Below are positions 40,542 through 48,207 of a stretch of DNA of 48,444 nt, in pieces. This DNA is from Hydrogenophaga sp. GTDB lineage: Bacteria > Pseudomonadota > Gammaproteobacteria > Burkholderiales > Burkholderiaceae_C. The notes under the pieces were generated by a model. The model did not search any database. It worked only from the letters and a program-made list of their open reading frames with translations, and had not been told where the DNA came from. The stretch lies in NCBI GenBank assembly GCA_021154985.1, contig JAJNQE010000179.1, positions 1-48,444 on the forward strand. The letters run 5' to 3'. The position numbers and the translations under genes are program-made. Position 1 is the first letter of the stretch. Every line of letters starts with the position of its first letter.

Positions 40542-42029
40542 TCAGGCCGATGCGGTGGCGGTGGGCACAAAGTCTGCGGTGTCGGTCGATTCGTAGTTGA
40601 AGCTGATGTCGCCCCAGGTGTCGAGCGCGGCCTTCAACGGCGAACACCACTTGCCAGCGTCCTGCAGGATTTGCGGACCTTCGTTCCAGATGTCGCGGCC
40701 TTCGTTGCGCGCCAGCACCATGGCCTCCAGCGCCACGCGGTTGGCCGTGGCGCCCGCCTGGATGCCCATGGGGTGGCCGATGGTGCCGCCGCCGAACTGC
40801 AGCACCACGTCGTCGCCGAGGTAGGTCAGCAACTGGTGCATCTGGCCAGCGTGGATGCCGCCCGAGGCCACCGGCATCACCTTGTTGAGCGACGCCCAGT
40901 CCTGCTCGAAGAACAGGCCCTTCTCCAGTTGCATGAGGGTGTGCGTGTCGAGCAGGGTGTCGTAGAAGCCGCGGATCATCATCGGGTCGCCTTCGAGCTT
41001 GCCAACCACGGTGCCGGCGTGGATGTGGTCCACCCCCGCCATGCGCATCCATTTGCAGATCACACGGAAGTTCATGCCGTGGTTCTTCTGGCGCGAGTAG
41101 GTTGAATTGCCCGCGCGGTGCAGGTGAAGAATCATGTCGTTCTTGCGCGCCCACAAGGCCATGCTCTGGATCGCGGTGTAGCCGATCACCAGGTCGATCA
41201 TGATGATCACACTGCCCAGGCTCTTGGCGAACTCGGCGCGGGCGTACATCTCCTCCATCGTGCCGGCGGTCACGTTCAGGTAGTGGCCTTTCACCTCACC
41301 GGTGGCCGCACTCGCCTTGTTCACCGCTTCCATGCAGTACAGGAAGCGGTCGCGCCAGTGCATGAAGGGCTGCGAGTTGATGTTCTCGTCGTCCTTCATG
41401 AAGTCCAGGCCACCCTTGAGGCCTTCGTACACCACACGGCCGTAGTTGCGACCCGACAGGCCGAGCTTGGGTTTGGTGGTGGCGCCCAGCAGCGGGCGGC
41501 CAAACTTGTCCAGGCGCTCACGCTCGACGATCACGCCCGTGGCCGGTCCTTGGAAGGTCTTCAGATACGCCACCGGAATGCGCATGTCTTCCAGGCGCAA
41601 GGCTTTCACCGCCTTGAAGCCGAACACGTTGCCGATGATGGACGCGGTGAGGTTGGCGATGGAGCCGCCCTCGAACAAATCGAGGTCGTAGCCGATGTAG
41701 ACAAAGTACTGTTGCTCGGTCTTGGTGCCGGGGCCGGTGTTGGGCACCTTGTCGACCCGGTAGGCCTTGGCACGGTAGAGCTCGCAGGCGGTGAGGCGGT
41801 CGGTCCAGACCACGGTCCAGGTGGCGGTGGAGGACTCACCGGCCACCGCTGCGGCGCATTCCTCGGCGTCCACACCGTCTTGCGGCGTCATGCGGAACAT
41901 GGCGATGACGTCGGTGTCCTTGGGCACGTAGTCGGGCTGCCAGTAGCCCATCTGCTTGTACTTCAGCACACCAGCGCTGTAGCGCTTTTTGGCATCGGTG
42001 ATGATGCTGTCGTCGTTGGTGTCGGTCAC
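40542..42029 (-). CDS. cbbL: RuBisCO large subunit, form I red type (IC-like)
   Basis: 495 residues from a GTG start at 42029, set by AGAGGAG six bases upstream. It fixes CO2 onto ribulose-1,5-bisphosphate. The carbamylated Lys lies in GGLDFMKDDENINSQPF, loop-6 Lys in GTVVGKLEGDP, and the phosphate loop in FGGGTIGHPMG. Length, the 30-odd-residue N-terminal region and the CbbX neighbour fit the red-type form. It is the first gene of cbbLSX. The promoter copies that of the cbbY operon. Confidence 0.97.
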   Translation of the reverse strand: MTDTNDDSIITDAKKRYSAGVLKYKQMGYWQPDYVPKDTDVIAMFRMTPQDGVDAEECAAAVAGESSTATWTVVWTDRLTACELYRAKAYRVDKVPNTGPGTKTEQQYFVYIGYDLDLFEGGSIANLTASIIGNVFGFKAVKALRLEDMRIPVAYLKTFQGPATGVIVERERLDKFGRPLLGATTKPKLGLSGRNYGRVVYEGLKGGLDFMKDDENINSQPFMHWRDRFLYCMEAVNKASAATGEVKGHYLNVTAGTMEEMYARAEFAKSLGSVIIMIDLVIGYTAIQSMALWARKNDMILHLHRAGNSTYSRQKNHGMNFRVICKWMRMAGVDHIHAGTVVGKLEGDPMMIRGFYDTLLDTHTLMQLEKGLFFEQDWASLNKVMPVASGGIHAGQMHQLLTYLGDDVVLQFGGGTIGHPMGIQAGATANRVALEAMVLARNEGRDIWNEGPQILQDAGKWCSPLKAALDTWGDISFNYESTDTADFVPTATASA

Positions 42030-42071
42030 GTCGGCTCCTCTGGTCTGGGTGGTGAAACAAGGTGTCCACCG

Positions 42072-42104
42072 ACTGTAGGAACGACATCAACTAAGGTAAA
42101 TTCA
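42072..42104 (-). promoter_or_regulatory. cbbL promoter (twin of the cbbY promoter)
   Basis: Minus strand: -35 TTTACC (42095-42100), 17-base spacer, -10 TACAGT (42072-42077), giving an RNA start near 42065 and a leader of about 36 bases before the GTG. The 33-base segment matches the cbbY promoter at 30 positions. GGTAA-N8-TTACC (42095-42112) overlaps the -35. Confidence 0.75.
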
Positions 42105-42116
42105 AACTTACCAAGC

Positions 42117-42143
42117 CTTCAATTCAGAAACTCTGAATTGAAG
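42117..42143. promoter_or_regulatory. Palindrome upstream of cbbL, likely CbbR operator
   Basis: A perfect 11-bp inverted repeat, CTTCAATTCAG / CTGAATTGAAG with a 5-base centre, lies upstream of the cbbL -35 and only 6 bases from the stop of the CorC-type gene. It is AT-rich in a GC-rich genome. Position and symmetry fit the recognition site of an activating LysR regulator. It is not followed by a T run, so a terminator is less likely. Confidence 0.6.
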
Positions 42144-42149
42144 CCCGCT

Positions 42150-43460
42150 TCAACCATCGGCCTCCACCATCGCCTCGGCCTCGGGCAAGCGCGAGATCAA
42201 CACCTGGTCGATGCGACGGCCATCGAGCACCAGCACCTCAAAACGCCAGCCCGCGCACTCCACGCTGTCGGACTGGGCCAGCAATTCACCCGCCACCGTC
42301 TGCATGAGACCGGCCACGGTGTTGTAGCGGCCCTTGTCTTCGTCGGGCAGTTCGTCGATGTCCAGGCGCGACTTCAGTTCGGTCACCGGCATGGCGCCAT
42401 CGATCAACCAGGCGCCGTCTTCGCGCTGCGTGGCCCAGGCGTCCACGGCGGCGTGCGGCGAGAGCTCACCGGTGATGGCTTCGAGCATGTCCAGCGGCGT
42501 GAGCAGGCCCTGCACCACGCCGTACTCGTCCACCACAAACACCATGCGCGTGGCGCGCTCGCGGAATTGCTCCAGCAACTCCATGCCGGTGAGCGTTTCG
42601 GGCACGAACACGGCCGGCTGCACATGCCGCATCAGCGTCTCGTTGTTGCCCTCGGATTGCAGCGCGAGCATGGCCGGCAGGTGAACCACGCCCACCACGT
42701 CGTCCAGTCCGCCCCGGCACACCGGGTACCACGAATGGCCGGTGGTCCAGGCGCGCTGCACCGCCACGTCGATGCTGTCCTGCGCGTCCAGCCATTCGAT
42801 CTCGGAGCGCGGCACCATGATGGAGGTGAGCTGCCGGTCGTCCAGCAAAAACACGTTGCGTACCATCTGGTGCTCGTGTTCTTCGATGATGCCGGCGTCC
42901 ACGCCCTCTTCCAGGCTGGCGTTGATCTCTTCTTCGGTCACGTGCTGCACCGCGTTGGTGTCGATGCGCAGCAGCTTGAGCATCCACTGCGTGGTGTGCG
43001 TGAGCAGCCACACAAAGGGCTTGGCGGCCGTGGCCACGAAGGTCATGGGACGAGACACCCAGCGCGACACCGCTTCGGGATACAGCTGCCCGATGCGCTT
43101 GGGCACCAGCTCGCCAAACACGATGGTGATGAAGGTGATCACCACCACCACGATGGCGGTGGACAGGACGTTGGCTGTGGCTTCGGTGAGGCCCTTGGAC
43201 TCCATCCACAACCCCAGGTCACCACTGAAGGCCGCCTCGCCCACGATGCCGTTGAGCATGCCGATGGAGGTGATGCCGACCTGCACCGACGACAGGAACT
43301 GCGTGGGGTTCTCCAGCAGCTTCAGCGCGGTGATGGAGCCCTTGTCACCGGCTTCGGCCATGGCGGCGAGGCGGGCCTTGCGGCTGGACGCCAGCGCCAG
43401 CTCGGACATGGCAAAAGCCCCGTTGAGCAGGGTGAGAAAAACAATGAGGAGGGTGTCCAT
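42150..43460 (-). CDS. CorC/HlyC-family membrane transporter (CNNM, CBS domains)
   Basis: 436 residues. An N-terminal CNNM (DUF21) membrane domain of about 200 residues starts MDTLLIVFLTLLNGAFAMSELALASSRKARL and includes VFGELVPKRIG. A pair of CBS domains follows (MVPRSEIEWLDAQDSI and FVVDEYGVVQGLLTPLDMLEAITGEL), then a C-terminal CorC_HlyC domain (GRYNTVAGLMQTVAGELL). Family members export or regulate Mg2+/Co2+. The start codon is only 9 bases from that of the divergent apaH. Transcription runs toward cbbL. Confidence 0.87.
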   Translation of the reverse strand: MDTLLIVFLTLLNGAFAMSELALASSRKARLAAMAEAGDKGSITALKLLENPTQFLSSVQVGITSIGMLNGIVGEAAFSGDLGLWMESKGLTEATANVLSTAIVVVVITFITIVFGELVPKRIGQLYPEAVSRWVSRPMTFVATAAKPFVWLLTHTTQWMLKLLRIDTNAVQHVTEEEINASLEEGVDAGIIEEHEHQMVRNVFLLDDRQLTSIMVPRSEIEWLDAQDSIDVAVQRAWTTGHSWYPVCRGGLDDVVGVVHLPAMLALQSEGNNETLMRHVQPAVFVPETLTGMELLEQFRERATRMVFVVDEYGVVQGLLTPLDMLEAITGELSPHAAVDAWATQREDGAWLIDGAMPVTELKSRLDIDELPDEDKGRYNTVAGLMQTVAGELLAQSDSVECAGWRFEVLVLDGRRIDQVLISRLPEAEAMVEADG

Positions 43461-43469
43461 AATCGGGCG

Positions 43470-44309
43470 ATGTCACTCTACATGATCGGTGATGTCCAGG
43501 GCTGTGACGAAGCCCTGGGCCGTTTGCTTGAGAAAATTGCTTTTTCCCCCAGCCGCGACACGCTGTACCTGCTGGGCGATCTGGTCAACCGCGGGCCCGC
43601 ATCGCTGCAGGTTCTGCGCCGCCTCATGGCCCTGGGCAGCTCGGCGCACAGCCTGCTCGGCAACCACGACCTGCACCTGCTGGCCACGGCCCATGGCGTG
43701 CGCAAGCCACACCGCAGCGACACGCTGGACGCCATCCTCGGCGCACCCGACCGCGACACCTTGCTCGACTGGCTGCGCCACCGACCCATGGCTCTGCATG
43801 AACACGGCTGGCTCATGGTGCACGCGGGCGTGTTGCCGCAATGGGACGTGGCCGACACGATGACGCGCGCCCACGAGTTGCAGAGCGCACTGCGCAGCCC
43901 CGACTGGGCCGGCTTCCTGCAACACATGTACGGCAACGAGCCCCCGTTCTGGAGCGATGCGCTGCAAGGCGCCGACCGCCTTCGGGTCGTGGTCAACGCC
44001 TTCACGCGGCTGCGCTTTTGCACCGCGCAAGGCGTGATGGAGTTCGAGACCAAGGAAGGCGCCGATGGCGCGCCGGCGGGCTTCATGCCGTGGTTCGACG
44101 TGCCCGGTCGGCGCACAGCCAGCACACCGGTGGCGTTTGGCCACTGGTCCACGCTGGGGAATGTGCACCGCGAAGGCTTGTTGCCGCTGGACACGGGTTG
44201 TGTGTGGGGCGGTTGCCTGACGGCGGCTCGGCTCTTGGGTGCAACTGGGCAGGTGGAGCGCATCGACGTGCAGTGCCCACAAACACAGAGGCCCGGCAAG
44301 GGCCTCTGA
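43470..44309 (+). CDS. apaH: Symmetrical bis(5'-nucleosyl)-tetraphosphatase
   Basis: 279 residues. It hydrolyses Ap4A to two ADP. Metal motifs of the phosphoprotein-phosphatase fold are present: GDVQG, LGDLVNRGP, LLGNHD and FGHWS. The frame is open far upstream, antisense to the CorC gene, but the family start MSLYMIGDVQGC is here. No ribosome site is seen; the divergent start of the neighbour is 9 bases away. Confidence 0.9.
   Translation: MSLYMIGDVQGCDEALGRLLEKIAFSPSRDTLYLLGDLVNRGPASLQVLRRLMALGSSAHSLLGNHDLHLLATAHGVRKPHRSDTLDAILGAPDRDTLLDWLRHRPMALHEHGWLMVHAGVLPQWDVADTMTRAHELQSALRSPDWAGFLQHMYGNEPPFWSDALQGADRLRVVVNAFTRLRFCTAQGVMEFETKEGADGAPAGFMPWFDVPGRRTASTPVAFGHWSTLGNVHREGLLPLDTGCVWGGCLTAARLLGATGQVERIDVQCPQTQRPGKGL
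44287..44307. terminator. Hairpin at the apaH/rhlE convergent junction
   Basis: Perfect 8-bp stem AGAGGCCC-GGCAA-GGGCCTCT covering the last codons of apaH, between two convergent genes. T content after the stem is low on both strands, so termination is plausible but weak. Confidence 0.5.
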
Positions 44310-44332
44310 ACACGCGCCGCCGAGAGCAGCGC

Positions 44333-45847
44333 TCAGTCTTGTTGCGCCGGTGCGGGCACCGGCTCGGCCACCACCGGTGCAGGCGCGCTCTTGAACAGTG
44401 CCGGCACTTTTTTGCGCGACTTGATGTTGGGCGACACGGTGCGCGCGGTGGCGCGGGCCGAGGCCTCCCACGACGGCGGTGCATCGCCGCTGGCGCTGGG
44501 CTCGTAGGGTTTGTCGAACAGCGGATCGGCCGGGGCCCGTGGCGCGCGAACAGGGCGGCTCGCCGGGGCGCTGCGGCCATCACCTCGCGATTCGCTTCGC
44601 ACTTCGCGGTCGCGCGGTGGGCGGCTCTCGCGCCGATCTTCGCTGCCTTCGGGGGCTTGCCAGGCGCGCTGGCCGTCGTTGAAACGGCCGGCTGGGCGCT
44701 TGTCCGCTTCGAGCTCCAGGGCTTCGAGTTCGAGCTTTTTGCCGAGCAGTTTTTCCAGGTCACCCATCAGGCGCGCGTCGCGCGGGCTGACGAAAGACAC
44801 CGCCAGGCCGGAGGCGCCGGCGCGGCCGGTGCGGCCGATGCGGTGCACGTAGTCTTCGGCGTTGAACGGGATGTCGAAGTTGAACACCGCCGGCACGTCC
44901 TTGATGTCCAGGCCGCGTGCCGCCACGTCGGTGCAGACCAGCAAGTCCACCGCGCCGCTCTTGAAAGCCTCAAGGGCTTTCAGGCGTTCGTCCTGGCTCT
45001 TGTCACCGTGCAGGGCGGTGGTGTTGAGGCCTTCGCGCTCCAGCGAACGCGCCAGCCGCGCACAGCCCAGCTTGCTGTTGACGAACACAAAGGCCTGCTT
45101 GATGCCGCGCTCGGCAAGGATCTGCTTGAGCACGCCGCGTTTGTCGTCATCACCCACGCTGTAGAAATGCTGCTCCACGGTGGAAGCGGTGGCGTTGGAA
45201 CGCGCCACTTCGATCGTCACCGGGTCTTGCAGGTAGCTGCCGGCCAGGCGCTTGATTTCGGTGGAGAAAGTGGCCGAGAACAGCAGCGTGGTGCGCTGTT
45301 TGGGCAGGTAGGACAGGATGCGCTGCAGGTCGGGCAAAAAACCGATGTCGAGCATGCGGTCGGCTTCGTCGAGCACCACGTATTCGACCTGGTTCAGCAC
45401 GCAGTTCTTGGCTTCGATGTGATCGAGCAGACGACCGGGCGTGGCCACCAGCACCTCGACCCCTTTTTTCAGCTCGGCCGTTTGAGGCTTCATGTCCATG
45501 CCACCGAACACCACCGTGCTGCGCAGGTTGGTGTACTTGGCGTAGAGCTTGACCTGCTCGGCCACCTGGTCGGCCAGCTCGCGCGTGGGCAACAGCACCA
45601 GCGCGCGCACGGGGTGGCGGGCGGGCGAGGTGGACGCGTTTTCGTGCTTCATCATGCGCTGCAGCAGGGGCAGCGTGAAAGCGGCGGTTTTGCCGGTGCC
45701 GGTCTGGGCGGCACCCATCACGTCGCGGCCTTGCAGCACCACGGGAATCGCCTGCGCCTGGATCGGCGTCATGGTCTCGTAGCCCATTTCGGCCACGGCA
45801 CGCTCAATGGCGGGGGAGAGGGACAGTTCAGAAAAAGATTGGGTCAT
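44333..45847 (-). CDS. rhlE: DEAD-box RNA helicase, RhlE type
   Basis: 504 residues from ATG 45847. The helicase core has the Q motif (MTPIQAQAIP), AQTGTGKT, PTRELA, DEAD, SAT, and HRIGRTGRAG. A basic, Arg- and Ser-rich tail of about 110 residues ends in a Pro-Ala stretch, as in RhlE/DbpA-like proteins. It unwinds structured RNA, likely in ribosome assembly or mRNA decay. A candidate promoter is TTGGGG-N18-GACAAT upstream. The exact subfamily (RhlE or similar) is by overall resemblance. Confidence 0.86.
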   Translation of the reverse strand: MTQSFSELSLSPAIERAVAEMGYETMTPIQAQAIPVVLQGRDVMGAAQTGTGKTAAFTLPLLQRMMKHENASTSPARHPVRALVLLPTRELADQVAEQVKLYAKYTNLRSTVVFGGMDMKPQTAELKKGVEVLVATPGRLLDHIEAKNCVLNQVEYVVLDEADRMLDIGFLPDLQRILSYLPKQRTTLLFSATFSTEIKRLAGSYLQDPVTIEVARSNATASTVEQHFYSVGDDDKRGVLKQILAERGIKQAFVFVNSKLGCARLARSLEREGLNTTALHGDKSQDERLKALEAFKSGAVDLLVCTDVAARGLDIKDVPAVFNFDIPFNAEDYVHRIGRTGRAGASGLAVSFVSPRDARLMGDLEKLLGKKLELEALELEADKRPAGRFNDGQRAWQAPEGSEDRRESRPPRDREVRSESRGDGRSAPASRPVRAPRAPADPLFDKPYEPSASGDAPPSWEASARATARTVSPNIKSRKKVPALFKSAPAPVVAEPVPAPAQQD

Positions 45848-45915
45848 GGGCTTCAAAGTTAGCCCGTTATTGTCGCACTTTGACCACTTTTCCCCCAATC
45901 CCGCCTGAGCCACGC

Positions 45916-46794
45916 TCAAAGGCTCGCCGACTTGAAGGTGTCACATGCCTGAACACTGCCCGTTTTGAGGCCGCTGTTGAACCAGCGCTGGCGCTGCTCG
46001 CTGGTGCCGTGGGTGAAGCTGTCGGGCACCACCTGGCCCTGGCTTTTGCGCTGCAGGGCGTCGTCACCGATGGCCGCCGCCGCGTTCATGGCCTCTTCCA
46101 CGTCACCGGGCTCCAGGATGTTGCCGGTCTTCTGGTTGTGGTGGGCCCAGATGCCGGCAAAACAGTCGGCCTGCAGCTCCACCCGCACCGACATGGCGTT
46201 GAACTCGCGCTGGCTCACCCGTCCGCGCATCTCGTCCATCTTGCCGGTGATGCCCAGCAGGTTCTGCACGTGGTGACCCACCTCGTGCGCGATCACATAC
46301 GCCTGCGCAAAGTCGCCCGGCGCACCGAGCTGTGTGCGCAGCGTGTCGTAGAAGCTCAGGTCGATGTAGACCTTCTGGTCGCCCGGGCAATAAAACGGCC
46401 CCATGGCCGACTGGCCGGTGCCGCAGGCCGTGGGCGTGGCGCCGCGAAACAGCACCAGGCGGGGTTTCTGGTAGGTCGCTCCGGCCTGCTGGAACATGGG
46501 GCCCCACACGTCTTCGGTGCCACCCAGCACAGAGGCCACGAAGCGGCCCATGTCGTCGGTGGGAGCTGGCGCCGGGCCTTGTGAGGTTTCCACCTGCGCG
46601 GCCGGCGAGAGGTCGCCGCCGCTGAGCGCGCCCAGGATGGTCATGGGGTTGATGCCGAAGATCCAGCCGGCCACCAGGGCGACCGCGATGGTGCCCAGCC
46701 CGATGTTGCGTCCGCCGCCGCCACCCAGCCCACGGCCCGGGCTTGATCGGCGGTCTTCAACCTGGTCGGACTCGCGGTTGTTTTCCCATTTCAT
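45916..46794 (-). CDS. ypfJ: Neutral zinc metallopeptidase (YpfJ family)
   Basis: 292 residues. A short cytoplasmic Gly/Arg-rich N terminus is followed by one transmembrane helix (GTIAVALVAGWIFGI), then the catalytic domain with the HEVGHH zinc motif, and ELQADCFAGIWA carrying the downstream Glu/Asp ligand region. Four cysteines may form disulfides in the periplasm. GGAGA precedes the ATG. The function of the family is little known. Confidence 0.86.
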   Translation of the reverse strand: MKWENNRESDQVEDRRSSPGRGLGGGGGRNIGLGTIAVALVAGWIFGINPMTILGALSGGDLSPAAQVETSQGPAPAPTDDMGRFVASVLGGTEDVWGPMFQQAGATYQKPRLVLFRGATPTACGTGQSAMGPFYCPGDQKVYIDLSFYDTLRTQLGAPGDFAQAYVIAHEVGHHVQNLLGITGKMDEMRGRVSQREFNAMSVRVELQADCFAGIWAHHNQKTGNILEPGDVEEAMNAAAAIGDDALQRKSQGQVVPDSFTHGTSEQRQRWFNSGLKTGSVQACDTFKSASL

Positions 46795-46806
46795 GCGGCG
46801 TCTCCT

Positions 46807-46827
46807 GCGCAGCGGGAATCGCTGCGC
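46807..46827. repeat. Perfect inverted repeat between dcd and ypfJ
   Basis: GCGCAGCG-GGAAT-CGCTGCGC, an 8-bp stem, sits in the 74-base gap, just upstream of the ypfJ ribosome site. It could stop dcd transcription or fold in the ypfJ leader. No T run follows. Confidence 0.45.
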
Positions 46828-46868
46828 GGCCCATTATCCGGGCGGCAGCGCTTGAATGCCGGCCTGGA

Positions 46869-47441
46869 TCAGGCCTTGGGCAGCGTGACGCCCGTCTGCC
46901 CCTGGTACTTGCCGCCCCGGTCCTTGTAGCTGACCTCGCAGACGTCGTCCTTGTCGCTCTCGAAAAACAGCACCTGGGCGCAGCCCTCGCCCGCGTAGAT
47001 CTTGGCTGGCAGCGGTGTGGTGTTGCTGAACTCCAGCGTCACATAACCTTCCCACTCGGGCTCGAAGGGCGTGACGTTGACGATGATCCCGCAGCGCGCG
47101 TAGGTGCTCTTGCCCAGGCAGATGGTGAGCACGTTGCGCGGGATGCGGAAATACTCCATGGTGCGCGCCAGCGCAAAGCTGTTGGGCGGGATCACGCAGA
47201 CATCCTTGTTGATGTCCACGAAGCTGTTTTCATCAAAGTTCTTCGGGTCCACCACCGTGCTGTGGATGTTGGTGAACACCTTGAATTCGGGCGCGCAGCG
47301 GATGTCGTAGCCGTAGCTCGACGTGCCGTAGCTGATCACCTTCTTGCCGTCCACCGCCCTCACCTGACCAGGCTCGAAGGGCGAAATCAGGCCGTGTTCT
47401 TCGGCCATGCGGCGGATCCATTTGTCGCTTTTGATGCTCAT
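46869..47441 (-). CDS. dcd: dCTP deaminase
   Basis: 190 residues from ATG 47441 (MSIKSDKWIRRMAEEHG, the family start). It converts dCTP to dUTP for thymidylate synthesis. The active-site segments GKSTYARCG (Ser, Arg) and LEFSNTTPLPAKIYAGEG (Glu) are intact. No ribosome site precedes the ATG. A TACAAT box ends eight bases before it. Confidence 0.95.
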   Translation of the reverse strand: MSIKSDKWIRRMAEEHGLISPFEPGQVRAVDGKKVISYGTSSYGYDIRCAPEFKVFTNIHSTVVDPKNFDENSFVDINKDVCVIPPNSFALARTMEYFRIPRNVLTICLGKSTYARCGIIVNVTPFEPEWEGYVTLEFSNTTPLPAKIYAGEGCAQVLFFESDKDDVCEVSYKDRGGKYQGQTGVTLPKA

Positions 47442-47449
47442 GGAGCGCG

Positions 47450-47455
47450 ATTGTA
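47450..47455 (-). promoter_or_regulatory. -10 box of dcd
   Basis: TACAAT on the minus strand, with a weak -35 candidate (CTGGCA/TGGCAG) 18-19 bases upstream. The expected RNA start falls at or next to the ATG, so the dcd message would have almost no leader. Confidence 0.55.
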
Positions 47456-47500
47456 GGGAGTCGTGCCCCGGCCCTGCCAGGCCCATGCCGACCGATAACC

Positions 47501-47515
47501 CCGGGAACTTCCCGG
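47501..47515. promoter_or_regulatory. Palindrome upstream of GbsR-type gene (first)
   Basis: CCGGGAA-C-TTCCCGG, a perfect 15-base palindrome, lies two bases before a second, AT-rich palindrome. It may be part of the same operator or bind another factor. Confidence 0.45.
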
Positions 47516-47517
47516 AA

Positions 47518-47535
47518 TTTCAGTAATTACTGAAA
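47518..47535. promoter_or_regulatory. Operator-like palindrome upstream of GbsR-type gene (second)
   Basis: TTTCAGTAATTACTGAAA is a perfect 18-base palindrome, 31 bases before the regulator ATG. It overlaps a possible -35 (TTACTG, 47527-47532) that is 18 bases from GATACA. A MarR/GbsR-type dimer would fit such a site and repress itself and the downstream oxidase. Confidence 0.65.
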
Positions 47536-47565
47536 ATTCAAGCCAGACCGGATACATTCCTTCAC

Positions 47566-48168
47566 ATGCCGCTGCAAGACCACCTCCCGCCCCTCAACCG
47601 CGAGTTCGTTGCCCACTTCGGGGAAATGGGCAGCAAATGGGGCATCAACCGCACCGTCGGCCAGATCTACGCGCTGCTCTACATCTCGCCGCAGGCGCTC
47701 AACGCCGACGAGATCGCCGAAACGCTGGAGTTTTCGCGTTCCAACGTGAGCATGGGCCTGAAGGAGCTGCAGGCCTGGCGGCTGGTGCGCCTGCGCCACC
47801 AGCCGGGCGACCGGCGCGAGTATTTCGAAGCACCAGCCGATGTGTGGGAAATCTTCCGCGTGCTGGCCGAAGAGCGCCGCCGCCGCGAGGTGGAGCCCAC
47901 GCTCTCCATGCTGCGCACTGCCCTGCTCGACACGCCCACCAACGACGCCGAGCGCCATGCGCAGGCCCGTATGCGCGAGATGCACGACCTGATCGACCGG
48001 CTCATGACCTGGTTCGACGACGTTCAGAAACTCGCGCCCGAGACCGCGATGCAGCTCATGGGCATGGGCACCACGGTCACCAAGGTGCTCGAATTCAAGG
48101 ACCGCCTGACCGGCAGATCACCCGCGCGCAAGGCGCAGCCCAAAGACCCGCTCGACCAGGCGGCCTGA
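47566..48168 (+). CDS. GbsR/MarR-type transcriptional regulator
   Basis: 200 residues. Winged helix-turn-helix (TVGQIYALLYISPQALNADEIAETLEFSRSNVSMGLKELQAWRLV) of the GbsR class of MarR-like repressors, then a helical dimerisation region. The N-terminal FGEMGSKWG helix is typical of this class. It lies 39 bases before cydA on the same strand, with an operator-like palindrome in front. Both suggest it controls the cytochrome bd operon. The signal is not evident. Confidence 0.85.
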   Translation: MPLQDHLPPLNREFVAHFGEMGSKWGINRTVGQIYALLYISPQALNADEIAETLEFSRSNVSMGLKELQAWRLVRLRHQPGDRREYFEAPADVWEIFRVLAEERRRREVEPTLSMLRTALLDTPTNDAERHAQARMREMHDLIDRLMTWFDDVQKLAPETAMQLMGMGTTVTKVLEFKDRLTGRSPARKAQPKDPLDQAA

Positions 48169-48207
48169 CCCACCCCGCCCTCCGACCCACCCGCACCGGA
48201 CACCACC

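Noticed and set aside
42117..42143. The palindrome before cbbL as a terminator of the CorC-type gene
   Set aside because: It is AT-rich, has no T run after it, and sits exactly upstream of the cbbL promoter, which fits an operator better.
41118..43469. A long plus-strand frame continuous with apaH
   Set aside because: It is antisense to cbbL and the CorC-type gene. The ApaH family start is at 43470.
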